64,000 nt of DNA from JANWXD01 sp035575135 (lineage in GTDB: Bacteria > Acidobacteriota > Terriglobia > Bryobacterales > Bryobacteraceae), in contig DATLYE010000005.1 of the NCBI GenBank assembly GCA_035575135.1, forward strand, positions 100,108 to 164,107, given 5' to 3'. Of this stretch, positions 52,371 to 60,472 are shown piece after piece. The first letter of the stretch is position 1. Every line of letters begins with the position of its first letter. The translations under genes were made by a program, and so were the position numbers. The notes under the pieces are model-generated. The model ran no database searches. It was not told where the DNA came from and saw only the letters and a program-made list of their open reading frames with translations.

Positions 52371-53018
52371 TCACTTCTTCCGGCGCCTTGCCTTCCACGC
52401 CTCCCGCAACACCGGCAGCAGCGACACCACGATGATCAGCGCGATGACTTTCTCAAAATGCCGGCGCACAAAAGGCACGCTGCCCAGCTGATAGCCGAGC
52501 ATCGTCAGCGAAAACACCCATCCGATGCCGCCGAAGATATTGAAAGCGAGAAATCGCGGGTAACCCATCTGCGCCACTCCTGCCACAAACGGCGCAAAGG
52601 TGCGGATGATCGGGATGAATCGGGCGTAAATGATCGTCTTGCCGCCGTGTTTTTCGTAAAACGCCTTCGTCCGGAGCAGGTGTTCCTGGCGGAAAAAACG
52701 GGAATTGGGGTTCTGGAAGATGATCGGCCCGGTGCGGCGGCCCAGCGCGTAGCCCACACCGTCCCCGATGATGGCCGCCGCCATCAGCACGATATTCACC
52801 GTGACGATGTCCAGTTTGCCCGCGCCGGCCACCACCCCCACGGTAAACATCAACGAGTCCCCCGGAAGGAAAAACCCCACCAGCAGGCCCGTTTCGGCAA
52901 ACACCACGGCGAACAGCAGCGCGTAGCCCAGCCATCCGGTGAGCGCCGTCGTGAGCAGATGAATCAGCCGCTCGGGGTTCGTCAGGGTGCGGATGAAATC
53001 GAGGACCGCTTCGATCAT
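52371..53018 (-). CDS. DedA family membrane protein
   Basis: A 215-residue integral membrane protein of the DedA/SNARE-associated (VTT) family, which includes lipid flippases. Four to six hydrophobic segments are visible, with the family signature VFAETGLLVGFFLPGDSLMF at about residues 40-60 and a YARFIPIIRTFAPFVAGV region. It is encoded 20 nt after the PpiD-like gene. Confidence 0.9.
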   Translation of the reverse strand: MIEAVLDFIRTLTNPERLIHLLTTALTGWLGYALLFAVVFAETGLLVGFFLPGDSLMFTVGVVAGAGKLDIVTVNIVLMAAAIIGDGVGYALGRRTGPIIFQNPNSRFFRQEHLLRTKAFYEKHGGKTIIYARFIPIIRTFAPFVAGVAQMGYPRFLAFNIFGGIGWVFSLTMLGYQLGSVPFVRRHFEKVIALIIVVSLLPVLREAWKARRRKK

Positions 53019-53038
53019 TCAGGACGTCCGGAGGCCGC

Positions 53039-54964
53039 TCAACCGCGGTAGTTCGCCACCAGGCGGTTGATGACGTCCTGATGGATCTTGACCTTCCCTT
53101 CGCTGATGAGGCGGTCCCGCACGCTCTGTTCGAACAGCTCGTTACGCTCCCGCGCCTTTTCGCTTTTGAGCGATTCGACGATCGCGTCCCGCTGGGCGGC
53201 CAGCTGTCCGAGATCCGCAGGGATCTGCTCGACGATCTTGCACACGAACCGCTTGTCTTCCACCGCCACGGGCCCGAAGATCTCTCCCGGCCGGCCTGTG
53301 AAGGCCCGCTCCAGATACGCTGCCGATCCCAGACCGTCGGCCGCGCCGGTGCGGGCGAACGGCTGCGTGCGCTTCCACTCCAGCCCCATCTGCCGCGCCG
53401 CTTTTTGCAAGTCCCCGCTTGCCTTGGCCCGTTCCAAAAGCTCGCGCGCCTTTTGTTCGACCAGTTGGCGGACTTTGTCCTCCACGAGCCGCTGCCGGAT
53501 CTGTTCCTCCACCTCGGCCAGCTCCGCCTGGCGCGGCGGAAGCACCTCCGTCACCGCCGCGACCACCAGTTTGTTGCCCGCCACCTGCACCACAGGCGTG
53601 ACCTCTCCGGCGCGCAGCGGCAGCAAGGCCTCTTCCAGCTCCCGGCTCCGGCCGATCTGCGGGATCGGATCGCCGGGCGCTGCGGGCGGCACCCGCACGA
53701 AGTCTATGCCGAGCTCCCGCGCGATGCGCTCGGCGCCCCGCGGATCCTTCTGTAAGGCGGCGCGCGCCTGGTCCGACAGCACCTGCATGCGGTCGTAGAC
53801 CAGCTGCCGCTTGCGCTCCTCGGCCAGCTGATCCCGCACCTCCGCAAACGGCGTCAGGCGCGCCTCCTGCTTTTCCAGAACCTGGAGGATGTGGAAGCCG
53901 TACTCGGTCACAACCACGTTGCTGACCTGGTTCGGCTGGAGCGTGAAGGCCGTGTCTTCGAAGGCCTTGACGGTCTGGCCCCGCACCACCCATCCCAGAT
54001 CTCCGCCTTTGGCCGCCGAACCCGGGTCTTCGGAGTGCTTGCGCGCAAGCTCGGCAAAGTCCGCGCCGCTGCGAATTTGTTTGAGCAGCTCTTCGGCGCG
54101 GGCCCTGATCTTCGGAACTTCCTCCTTGGGTTTGTCGGTGGTCTTAAGCAGGATGTGGCGGACGTGAACGCGTTCGGGCGTGCGGTACATTTCGCGGTTG
54201 GCTTCGTAGGCGCGCCGCAACTCCTCCTCGGGAACCGTGACCGAACGCGCCACGGCGGTCTCGTCAATCACCAGCAGGTCGAAGCTGCGCTTTTCGGGAA
54301 TCCGGAACGTGGTCCGGTTCTTTTCGAAGTAAGCCCGGATCTCCTCCCCGCTGACGCGCACCTCCGCCCGGTACTTCTCCGGGGTCACGGCCGCGTGCTC
54401 GATGATGACTTTGTCGTTGCGCCGGCGGAACTCGCGTTCGACTTCGGCAGGCGAGACCACGACCCCTTCGGCCACCAGGCTCTGCAGTTTCGTCAGCAGC
54501 AGCTGCTTGCGCAGGTTGGCTTCAAACTCGGTGATGGTCAGATTCTGCTGGGCCAGCAGGTTGGCGTATGCATCGCGCCCGGCGAATTTTCCCCCTTCGA
54601 ACAACTGGGGAAAGATGGACTCGATCGTGCTGGCCAACTCCCGCTCGGAGACCGTAAATCCCATCCGCTGCGCCTGGTAGGCCAGGGCCCGCTCCGTGAT
54701 CATCTGGTCAATGAATTGCGGCACGAACAGGGGCACCATATCCGGCGGAATGGAGCGCCCGCGGAGCTGCATCTGAATGGCTCGCTGGACATCGAGCACG
54801 GTGAGCACTTCCCCGCCGATTTCGGCGACAGTCATGTCGCCGGATCGCACGTCCGTGCCCCAGCCGGGGATCAGCGTGATGACCATCGAGACGGCTACCA
54901 GCATCAGCAGCGCGCCGAGCAGATAGCGCACGGCTTTGGCCCGGCTGCGAAACAGATCAAACAT
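53039..54964 (-). CDS. ppiD: PpiD-like periplasmic peptidyl-prolyl isomerase / chaperone
   Basis: A 641-residue membrane-anchored chaperone. A single N-terminal transmembrane segment (LLGALLMLVAVSMVITLI) is followed by a SurA-N-like chaperone region and a parvulin domain at about residues 265-365 (HVRHILLKTTDKPKEE, DFAELARKHSEDPGSAAKGGDLGW). A C-terminal chaperone region follows. It probably assists folding of exported proteins. The length matches the PpiD family. Confidence 0.9.
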   Translation of the reverse strand: MFDLFRSRAKAVRYLLGALLMLVAVSMVITLIPGWGTDVRSGDMTVAEIGGEVLTVLDVQRAIQMQLRGRSIPPDMVPLFVPQFIDQMITERALAYQAQRMGFTVSERELASTIESIFPQLFEGGKFAGRDAYANLLAQQNLTITEFEANLRKQLLLTKLQSLVAEGVVVSPAEVEREFRRRNDKVIIEHAAVTPEKYRAEVRVSGEEIRAYFEKNRTTFRIPEKRSFDLLVIDETAVARSVTVPEEELRRAYEANREMYRTPERVHVRHILLKTTDKPKEEVPKIRARAEELLKQIRSGADFAELARKHSEDPGSAAKGGDLGWVVRGQTVKAFEDTAFTLQPNQVSNVVVTEYGFHILQVLEKQEARLTPFAEVRDQLAEERKRQLVYDRMQVLSDQARAALQKDPRGAERIARELGIDFVRVPPAAPGDPIPQIGRSRELEEALLPLRAGEVTPVVQVAGNKLVVAAVTEVLPPRQAELAEVEEQIRQRLVEDKVRQLVEQKARELLERAKASGDLQKAARQMGLEWKRTQPFARTGAADGLGSAAYLERAFTGRPGEIFGPVAVEDKRFVCKIVEQIPADLGQLAAQRDAIVESLKSEKARERNELFEQSVRDRLISEGKVKIHQDVINRLVANYRG

Positions 54965-55073
54965 GGATACGGTTCTCCTGCCCGCGGGAAACCAATAGTA
55001 TAGCGGAGTCTCCCCTGAGAGTGCCCGGGTGAGTCTTGGCGGTTAAGCCAGGGCCGGCGGCGGCTCCGGGCCC

Positions 55074-55361
55074 CTACGGCATGGGTGGATTCGTGAAGGT
55101 GGTCAGCCCGCGGTAAATCCACACCCCGGCGATCACCACCAGCAGCGCCGCCGAAGCGATCCCGAAGCCTTTCATCCAGCGCTCGATGCGCTCGGCCTTA
55201 GAGATGATCTGCTGCATCTCCTGGGCCATCTTTTCTTCGGCCGGGTCCAGAAAGATCTGGTTCTCCTCCCGCATCCCCACGAGGGCGCGCCAGATCCCCA
55301 GCACGATTAGAACCGCCGTGATGGCTCCCCAGAGAATGAGCAGGATGGTGAGCGACGACAT
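55074..55361 (-). CDS. Small two-helix membrane protein
   Basis: A 95-residue protein with an N-terminal transmembrane helix (SLTILLILWGAITAVLIVLGI), a charged amphipathic middle (DPAEEKMAQEMQQIISKAERIERW) and a second transmembrane helix (ASAALLVVIAGVWI). GGAGGTGG precedes the ATG at 55361. Function unknown; it lies between ppiD and the tRNA-Lys gene. Confidence 0.7.
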   Translation of the reverse strand: MSSLTILLILWGAITAVLIVLGIWRALVGMREENQIFLDPAEEKMAQEMQQIISKAERIERWMKGFGIASAALLVVIAGVWIYRGLTTFTNPPMP

Positions 55362-55494
55362 AAGCCACCTCCAGAGGATCTTTCCGATTATCATGCTGCA
55401 CGGCCCGGAGGTGGGAAGTCAAGGACCGGCCGGGGTGTGCTAGACTGTCAGGTGGCCCCGCAAGCGAGCACTTCGCCCCCGGGGCCTCCCGCAC

Positions 55495-55570
<76 letters not shown>

Positions 55571-55932
55571 CCTAAGAATCAACCACTTGCAGGCGGTCGC
55601 GAGGGGGCAAAATCAGAGGCGAGGGTAACGATTAGGGTAACTCTTCGCGCCGGGTTCCGACCTTGCCAGGGCGGGGGGCTTTTTCCGCTTTTCCCGCTTT
55701 TTGCGTCAGCGCGCCTGGCGCCTAACCCTCAGCCGTGGCACCGCCCTTTTCGGCCCGGGGGCGGCACAACAGGCGCAATACCGCCGTTTTCGCTGGCCCG
55801 GAGCCAATTGCCGCCGTCGCCTGGCGTGAAACTACCGCCGTTTTGCCCCGGGCCATTTTCGCGTCTGACTCGCGCGCCGGTCCTCGGGCCTTTCCGTGAC
55901 ACTTTTGCGCCGCCCCCACAGCGCCGGGGGCG
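55571..55932. other. Non-coding left end of island
   Basis: This 362-nt stretch between the tRNA and the first island gene holds no convincing coding frame. It contains two AGGGTAAC repeats close to the tRNA, then a C/T-rich block. It probably forms the left recombination arm of the element. Confidence 0.5.
55622..55642. repeat. Candidate integrase arm-binding repeats, left
   Basis: AGGGTAAC at 55622-55629 and AGGGTAACT at 55634-55642 are two direct repeats 12 bp apart, about 56 bp inside the left attachment repeat. The same 9-mer occurs twice near the right end at 62261-62280. This is the expected arrangement for arm-type sites of a tyrosine integrase. Confidence 0.5.
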
Positions 55933-56250
55933 TCAAATCTCGTATGCTGTCGGCGGCGGGTAGGTGGTCCACCAGTTACACTTGCGGCAGCCGCGAAAGC
56001 GGCTGTGCGAAATTTGCACCACCGGGCCGCCACAGCGGCGGCACCGCCGCCCGGTCGGCGTGTCTGCCTCGCCGCCGGCCGCCCGCAGCACCGGCGCCGC
56101 GCTCTCGCCGCGCCGCACAGCCGGGGCGGGCCTCGAGTGAGTGGTCCGGTACCACGCCGCCTGGCGGCGTAACTCCGCGAGTTCTTGCTTCACTTTTTGT
56201 ATCTCGGTGTAAATCACGGCGCGTTGTATAAAGTCATAGTAGTTACCCAT
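55933..56250 (-). CDS. Zinc-ribbon-like small protein of the island
   Basis: A 105-residue protein with an N-terminal helix (YTEIQKVKQELAELRRQAAW) and a C-terminal four-Cys zinc-ribbon-like module (CRRCGGPVVQ, GCRKCNWWTTY). The pairs of CxxC suggest metal binding and a possible role in nucleic-acid binding. The ATG at 56250 follows GGAGGTG; the upstream gene stops 1 nt before. It is last in the island operon. Not recognised as any named family. Confidence 0.65.
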   Translation of the reverse strand: MGNYYDFIQRAVIYTEIQKVKQELAELRRQAAWYRTTHSRPAPAVRRGESAAPVLRAAGGEADTPTGRRCRRCGGPVVQISHSRFRGCRKCNWWTTYPPPTAYEI

Positions 56251-56251
56251 G

Positions 56252-56845
56252 TTACTGCACCTCCAGGTATTTTTGCAGTATCTCCCGCCTCCGCTCCTGA
56301 TCTTTGAGCGCCCCCAGCTCGGCGCGCAGCTCGCCGATTTTCTGTCGGGCGCGCGTGATGCGATTGGTCACGGGTTTTAGGCGACCGGGGCCTCGATCGA
56401 ATCCCCACTCGTCTATCTCCACGTGTGGGATTTCGGTCTTGGGGTTGGCGAGGAGGGATTCGGTCGCCCTGAAGGGCGGGTCTTGCTCCAGTACCTCGTT
56501 CAGCTTGTGCAGTATTTTCCGGGCGTCGTCAATCGTTTTTCTCATCTCACCGCGCAGCCGCTCGATCTCCGCCTCCAGGTGGGCGCGCACGCCGGCGGCG
56601 GCCTGCTCCTCGAGCGCCGCTCGCTCAGCGCGCAGGCGGTCCACCACCGCAGCCAGCGCACGTCGCCGGGCGTCGGTGATGGCGATCGCCTTCAGGTGGT
56701 CATTCCAGCTTGAAGTTCCGTAGCCTGCCGCAGCCCGTTCGGTTGCTGAAGCGGCTTCGGCTTCCACAGCCGACAGTTCGGCTGTTACTTTTTCCAGCTC
56801 GCGATCCGTTTTTTGAATCGCGGCCTTTAGGTCTTGCAGTTTCAT
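56252..56845 (-). CDS. Coiled-coil hypothetical protein of the island
   Basis: A 197-residue, strongly helical protein. Heptad-like stretches cover about residues 1-35 (LKAAIQKTDRELEKVTAELS), 60-125 and 165-195. Between them is a short proline-rich linker (PKTEIPHVEIDEWGFDRGPG). No catalytic motif is visible. Its ATG overlaps the previous stop (ATGA). A scaffold or DNA-associated role is possible, but unknown. Confidence 0.65.
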   Translation of the reverse strand: MKLQDLKAAIQKTDRELEKVTAELSAVEAEAASATERAAAGYGTSSWNDHLKAIAITDARRRALAAVVDRLRAERAALEEQAAAGVRAHLEAEIERLRGEMRKTIDDARKILHKLNEVLEQDPPFRATESLLANPKTEIPHVEIDEWGFDRGPGRLKPVTNRITRARQKIGELRAELGALKDQERRREILQKYLEVQ

Positions 56846-57078
56846 TCTTCACTGTCTCCTGTCAGTGGTTTGCAGACCAGCTCGGGGCGCACCCGGGCCG
56901 GTTCGTTTTGTGACTGCCGCGGCGTGGTGTTTCCACCTTGCCGCCGGGGCAGCCACTGAAATTCATCGTCGTTCCACCGCACGGAGTGCGATGTAGTAAT
57001 CACCGTTACGGTCGGCCGGCGGCCTAGCAGCAGGCGCTCGGCCAGCAGGCGCGCGAGTCGCAGTAACTTATTCCGCAT
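56842..57078 (-). CDS. Small basic hypothetical protein of the island
   Basis: A 78-residue, Arg-rich protein starting RNKLLRLARLLAERLLLGRR and containing VTVITTSHSVRWNDDEFQWL. The start at 57078 overlaps the upstream gene by 11 nt; GTG 57087 is an alternative. Its stop overlaps the next start. Function unknown. Confidence 0.5.
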   Translation of the reverse strand: MRNKLLRLARLLAERLLLGRRPTVTVITTSHSVRWNDDEFQWLPRRQGGNTTPRQSQNEPARVRPELVCKPLTGDSEE

Positions 57079-57250
57079 GACGTGCACTCCTCCGTTCGAT
57101 CTCCGCCCGCAGCACGGTGAGCCACCGGCTCGCCTCCACCGCCAGGCGGCGCAGCTCGTCGTCCGGCAGGGTGCGCAGGTCGGGCAGCGGCCCGAGAAAC
57201 TTTTGCAACAGCACCAGGCCCGGGCGCCAGCGGCGGGTCTGCGGCGTCAC
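57068..57250 (-). CDS. Small hypothetical protein of the island
   Basis: A 60-residue protein starting at a GTG that overlaps the upstream stop (GTGA). It is helical: RPGLVLLQKFLGPLPDLRTL and DDELRRLAVEASRWLTVLRA. The same frame runs further upstream, but that part is antisense-free shadow of the next gene, so the GTGA start is preferred. Function unknown. Confidence 0.5.
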   Translation of the reverse strand: MTPQTRRWRPGLVLLQKFLGPLPDLRTLPDDELRRLAVEASRWLTVLRAEIERRSARHAE

Positions 57251-57531
57251 TGGACACCTCCAGCGGCCGGCATCAGGGCAAGCCGGATCTTCGCTTCGAC
57301 CTTGCGCAGCGTCCGTGCGCCGCGGCGGGCGCAGCACTTGCAAAGCGAGTATTTGAACGCTACCGCTTTTCTTTCGTGATTGCGTGTAGCCGGCGCCCAG
57401 GCCTCGGGGTTGTCCGGGAAAAACACGCCATGGATTCTGCCCTGCCGCCCGCAGAGCAGACAGGCTCCGGGCCTGGCGGCGAGGATCGCGGGCAAATGCT
57501 CGAGGGGCAGCACGGGCAGACCGTCGGTCAC
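57247..57531 (-). CDS. Cys-rich small protein of the island
   Basis: A 94-residue protein starting at GTG 57531, which overlaps the previous stop (GTGA). It has a CLLCGRQG motif and a later CKCCARRGARTL group, about 45 residues apart, consistent with a zinc-binding fold. The C-terminus is basic (RTLRKVEAKIRLALM). Possibly a DNA- or RNA-binding protein; not recognised. Confidence 0.55.
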   Translation of the reverse strand: MTDGLPVLPLEHLPAILAARPGACLLCGRQGRIHGVFFPDNPEAWAPATRNHERKAVAFKYSLCKCCARRGARTLRKVEAKIRLALMPAAGGVQ

Positions 57532-57923
57532 CTGGCGCCTCCCGGGCGGGCAAACTCTTGGTCGGCCCGCCACCGCCGCCAGGCCTCCCACCGAACGCCC
57601 CACTCCCGCCCAGGGGCGGCCGGACCCGGGAGGCGCGGCAGTGTGTCGAAGCCCAGGATCCGCAGGGCCTCCGAGACGGTCGGCTCGTCCGCCTCAGGCG
57701 GCACCACTACCGCCAGGCGATGGCCGGCCACGCCCTCGCGCACGTGCACGCCCTGCCGATTCAACCGCTCCACGGCAGCCCGGCGCAGCTCGAGGGTTAC
57801 GGCCGGGTCAGGCTGTGACTCCGGCGCCAAGGCCGCTTGCGCCGCCTGGGCGGCCTGGGCGGCCCGCCACTCGCGCATGAACTGACGGGCGATTTCCACC
57901 AGCTCAGCGGGGTCTTTCGGCAT
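57528..57923 (-). CDS. Hypothetical protein of the island
   Basis: A 131-residue protein with an Ala/Gln repeat (AAQAAQAAQAAL) near residue 25 and a C-terminal Trp/Arg-rich tail (WGVRWEAWRRWRADQ). The ATG at 57923 follows GAGGTG. It is the first gene after the iteron array. No family recognised. Confidence 0.55.
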   Translation of the reverse strand: MPKDPAELVEIARQFMREWRAAQAAQAAQAALAPESQPDPAVTLELRRAAVERLNRQGVHVREGVAGHRLAVVVPPEADEPTVSEALRILGFDTLPRLPGPAAPGREWGVRWEAWRRWRADQEFARPGGAR

Positions 57924-57945
57924 CGTGTTTCACCTCGCTACGTAT

Positions 57946-58017
57946 GCGACATAAGCGACATAAGCGACATAAGTGGCATCAAGCGGGGGCTTTTGTCGCT
58001 TTTGTCGCTTTTGTCGC
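57946..58017. repeat. Inverted array of six 9-bp iterons, candidate replication origin
   Basis: Three perfect copies of GCGACATAA (57946-57972) face three perfect copies of TTTTGTCGC (57991-58017), the inverse of GCGACAAAA. The two arms are 27 bp each with an 18-bp centre, so the whole is a 72-bp symmetric array. It lies in the 97-nt gap right behind the DUF3987 ATPase gene. Iterons next to a replication gene are typical of initiator-binding origins. The array could also fold into a long stem in RNA, which would give it a processing or attenuation role. Confidence 0.65.
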
Positions 58018-58020
58018 GTA

Positions 58021-59373
58021 TCAGGCAAACCACACCTCCACTGGCCGCCCGCCAGTCTCCCGGCGCTCAGCCCGTGCCAGCCCCTGGCGTGCGAGCACCT
58101 TAAGTACTGCATCCACCCGCTCCCGCCGAAGATGCCGCCCCAGCAGATCGTGGCAGATCTGCGTCCTGGTTAGCCCCTCGGCGCCGGCCTGGCGCAAGGC
58201 GCAAAGGATCTGGTCGGCCACTGGGTCGCCGATCGCGTCGCCCCATATCCACCGGCAGGAATCGTTGGCGTAGCGCCACAGCTCGAGCGCCGCGGACAGG
58301 TGCGGCGGCTCTATCCGGTCGCTCGAGTCGAGCAACGCGTAGAGCATCGCCAGCCGCATGGCCTGTGCCTCAGCTCGGGCGGTGATCGCGCCGAGCATCC
58401 CAGGCTTGCCCTCACTCAGCTCGGGATAGACCTTCTCCCAGAGCAGCCAGGCTGGCTCGGTCGGCTGTACTCGGTCCACGCCCCGCGCGAACTCCACCGC
58501 GGCCCGCAGCCGGCGAAAGAACGGTTGCCAGTCCACCGCCGCCAGGCTGCCGCCGCGCGGCAAGCACTTCGATCGCCTGGCGCACACCCACAAGAACCGA
58601 TTGGCGAAGCCGTTGGCGGCGGCGGTATCCGTCAGCAGGCGCAGCAGCTCATCTCGAGTGATGTGCGCGATGATCGCGATATGGGCGTCGGTCGCACGGG
58701 CGGCCGTTTTCTTTGTCAATGTGGCGAGGGTGCCACTGTCCCAGGCTTGGCGCATGATCGCGGACAACGTGTTGGCTTCACGCTCACACACTTGCAGCAC
58801 GCGCGCGAATTCCGGTTCGACGATCAGCAGCCGCTTGTCCGAGACGCCCTCATCGGTCAACACCGTTTGGTAGCCGGTCACGCGGCCGCGCTCTTTTACC
58901 GGCTCGCGCGTCTCAATCGGATCCCGGACTTGCCACAGTAGCCCTTCCCCGCTCGCCAGGCCGCTCAGCACTCGCTGCGCCGCCCACTCCGGATCCACCG
59001 CGGCGAACACGCGGCGCACATGGCCTTCGGAACTGCCTTTGCGGCCTTTGCTGGTTGCGCCAACCAGCACCGCAAACATGTTTGCGTGGTGATGGTCCGC
59101 TTCGACTACGAAATGCGGCCGCCGGCCGATCACGCACCCGAAGGCGACCAGGAACTGCACCAGCAGCGCCGCCGGGTCGGCCTCGGTGTGCGGCTCCACC
59201 GCCCGCACGAACTCGCCTGCAAGCCCGTGAAAGGCCTCGGCCGCCAGCGGGGCCGGCCAGCTCGGCATGGGCCGCTCGGCCTCTTCCTCGAGCGCCCGCT
59301 CGCGCGCCTCCCGCCGGCGGCGCAGCGCCTCGTCGAAGTCCAGAGACAGGTCGAAGAACGGGTCGGGGGTCAT
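58021..59373 (-). CDS. DUF3987-type replicative helicase/ATPase
   Basis: A 450-residue protein of the DUF3987 (YfjI-like) group found in phages and mobile elements. An N-terminal region of about 90 residues precedes a P-loop-like ATPase core (FAVLVGATSKGRKGSSEGHV) and later LLIVEPEFARVLQV and HIAIIAHITRDELLRLL. A C-terminal winged-helix segment (GLTRTQICHDLLGRHLRRERVDAVL) may bind DNA. Its ATG overlaps the stop of the primase zinc-finger gene (ATGA). It is likely the island's replicative helicase/initiator, with the iteron array just behind it. Confidence 0.8.
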   Translation of the reverse strand: MTPDPFFDLSLDFDEALRRRREARERALEEEAERPMPSWPAPLAAEAFHGLAGEFVRAVEPHTEADPAALLVQFLVAFGCVIGRRPHFVVEADHHHANMFAVLVGATSKGRKGSSEGHVRRVFAAVDPEWAAQRVLSGLASGEGLLWQVRDPIETREPVKERGRVTGYQTVLTDEGVSDKRLLIVEPEFARVLQVCEREANTLSAIMRQAWDSGTLATLTKKTAARATDAHIAIIAHITRDELLRLLTDTAAANGFANRFLWVCARRSKCLPRGGSLAAVDWQPFFRRLRAAVEFARGVDRVQPTEPAWLLWEKVYPELSEGKPGMLGAITARAEAQAMRLAMLYALLDSSDRIEPPHLSAALELWRYANDSCRWIWGDAIGDPVADQILCALRQAGAEGLTRTQICHDLLGRHLRRERVDAVLKVLARQGLARAERRETGGRPVEVWFA

Positions 59374-59945
59374 ACTGCCGCCCTCCGGGCCTCGGCACGC
59401 TCGAGCGCGCGCACGATCACGGCCGACCAGGCCTCGGCGTTCGCATGGTCCGCCCGGGCGGCCGCGCGCAGGTTATCCGTCCACTCCGGCGCCAGCCGCC
59501 GCGCCAGGCGGTAGCCCTCGACCAGGCGTGCGATGGTCGCGGTGCGCAGCCAGGCATCCAACCATGTCAGCGCTCGCACCCGCGCCGCCAGCCACGGCGC
59601 CGGGTCGCGGTCTTCGGACAGCTCCTCGAGCAGGAGCGCCTTAAAATCGGCCAGCCAGGCCGCCACCTGGCGGCTCAGTCCTTCCCTCCAGGTGAGTGCG
59701 CGCGCAGTATCGGCTGCAAGGTCGGGGTCGGGCGGTGTGTCCGGCGCCGGCCACAGCCCCAGGGCGCGAAGGGCCTCGATCACCGCAGCTTGCGGGCAGC
59801 CAGCGTGGCAATGCACCAGCAGGCGCCCGTCGCGCTCAGCGATGGATAAACTCGGCGTGTGGTCATCGTGCGCGGGGCATCGTGCGACCCACCCGCGACC
59901 ACTGCGGCGGCCGCTAAGCGCGCGGGCGATTTCCTCGGCGCTCAC
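59370..59945 (-). CDS. Primase-type (CHC2) zinc-finger protein
   Basis: A 191-residue protein with an N-terminal primase zinc-finger: GWVARCPAHDDHTPSLSI and LLVHCHAGCPQAAVIEAL provide Cys-His-Cys-Cys ligands. A helical region of about 130 residues follows. No TOPRIM catalytic core is seen, so it is a stand-alone template-recognition module; polymerising activity would have to come from another protein. Both ends overlap neighbouring genes (ATGA on each side), so it is coupled to the AlpA-like gene and the DUF3987 gene. Confidence 0.8.
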   Translation of the reverse strand: MSAEEIARALSGRRSGRGWVARCPAHDDHTPSLSIAERDGRLLVHCHAGCPQAAVIEALRALGLWPAPDTPPDPDLAADTARALTWREGLSRQVAAWLADFKALLLEELSEDRDPAPWLAARVRALTWLDAWLRTATIARLVEGYRLARRLAPEWTDNLRAAARADHANAEAWSAVIVRALERAEARRAAV

Positions 59946-60178
59946 TCCGCACCCCCGTTGCCGCCGGTTGCGGAATTGCCGAGGTCAGGCTCCAGCACCG
60001 AAGGCGCCCAGTAGCGAATCGCCGTGCCGAACGCGCGCCACACCAGGCCGCCGCGTCGCCGTCCGTCTTTCCGCTCCTGATGCCGCCACACGCGCAACGT
60101 GATGCGGCTTAGCCCGGTTAGCTGACTGGTTTCGGCTTCCGTGAGCCAGACTTTTGTGTTGTGATCAATCATACTCAT
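59942..60178 (-). CDS. AlpA/MerR-like helix-turn-helix regulator (excisionase type)
   Basis: A 78-residue protein with an N-terminal helix-turn-helix: VWLTEAETSQLTGLSRITLRVWRHQ, as in AlpA/excisionase proteins, followed by a basic segment (KDGRRRGGLVWRAFG). Such proteins often control island excision and gene expression. The ATG at 60178 is given; ATG 60172 is better spaced from the GGGAG element. It heads the replication operon. Confidence 0.7.
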   Translation of the reverse strand: MSMIDHNTKVWLTEAETSQLTGLSRITLRVWRHQERKDGRRRGGLVWRAFGTAIRYWAPSVLEPDLGNSATGGNGGAE

Positions 60179-60270
60179 ACACTCCCTTGACATGGCACGC
60201 CTGCGGAGGTAAAGTAGTAGGCGTCCAGTATTAGCCAAAAACATCGAACACTGCGAAACTACTGGAGCGT

Positions 60271-60293
60271 GTGCCCGGGGTCGCCCCGGGCAC
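60271..60293. repeat. Perfect 10-bp hairpin in island intergenic region
   Basis: GTGCCCGGGG-TCG-CCCCGGGCAC forms a 10-bp perfect stem with a 3-nt loop, followed by TTT. A second, looser GCGCCCGG/CCGGGCGC stem with TTTT lies about 40 nt further on. The block between 60179 and 60403 has no coding frame. It may hold the operon promoter, a terminator pair or a small RNA. Confidence 0.4.
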
Positions 60294-60403
60294 TTTCACA
60301 TCGGGGCACATACACTACTCTGGAGCGCGCGCCCGGTCCTAAAACATCCAGTGGTCGCCCGGCGGGCAGCCCCCTCCGGGCGCTTTTGACGTTGGGAGTG
60401 AGG

Positions 60404-60440
60404 AAAAAAAAAGGCCCTGGGCGTTTCGCTAGCCCAGGGC
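60404..60440 (-). terminator. Rho-independent terminator of the integrase-side genes
   Basis: On the minus strand GCCCTGGGC and GCCCAGGGC form a 9-bp perfect stem with a 9-nt loop, followed by nine U residues. It lies about 30 nt after the stop of the gene at 60473-60703 and would separate the integrase-side transcript from the replication operon. Confidence 0.9.
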
Positions 60441-60472
60441 TTTGCTATGTTGGTATGAGGTAGGTAGGGCGG

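Noticed and set aside
57946..58017. CRISPR-like repeats
   Set aside because: Units are 9 bp with no spacers and occur in opposite orientations; no cas genes are present.
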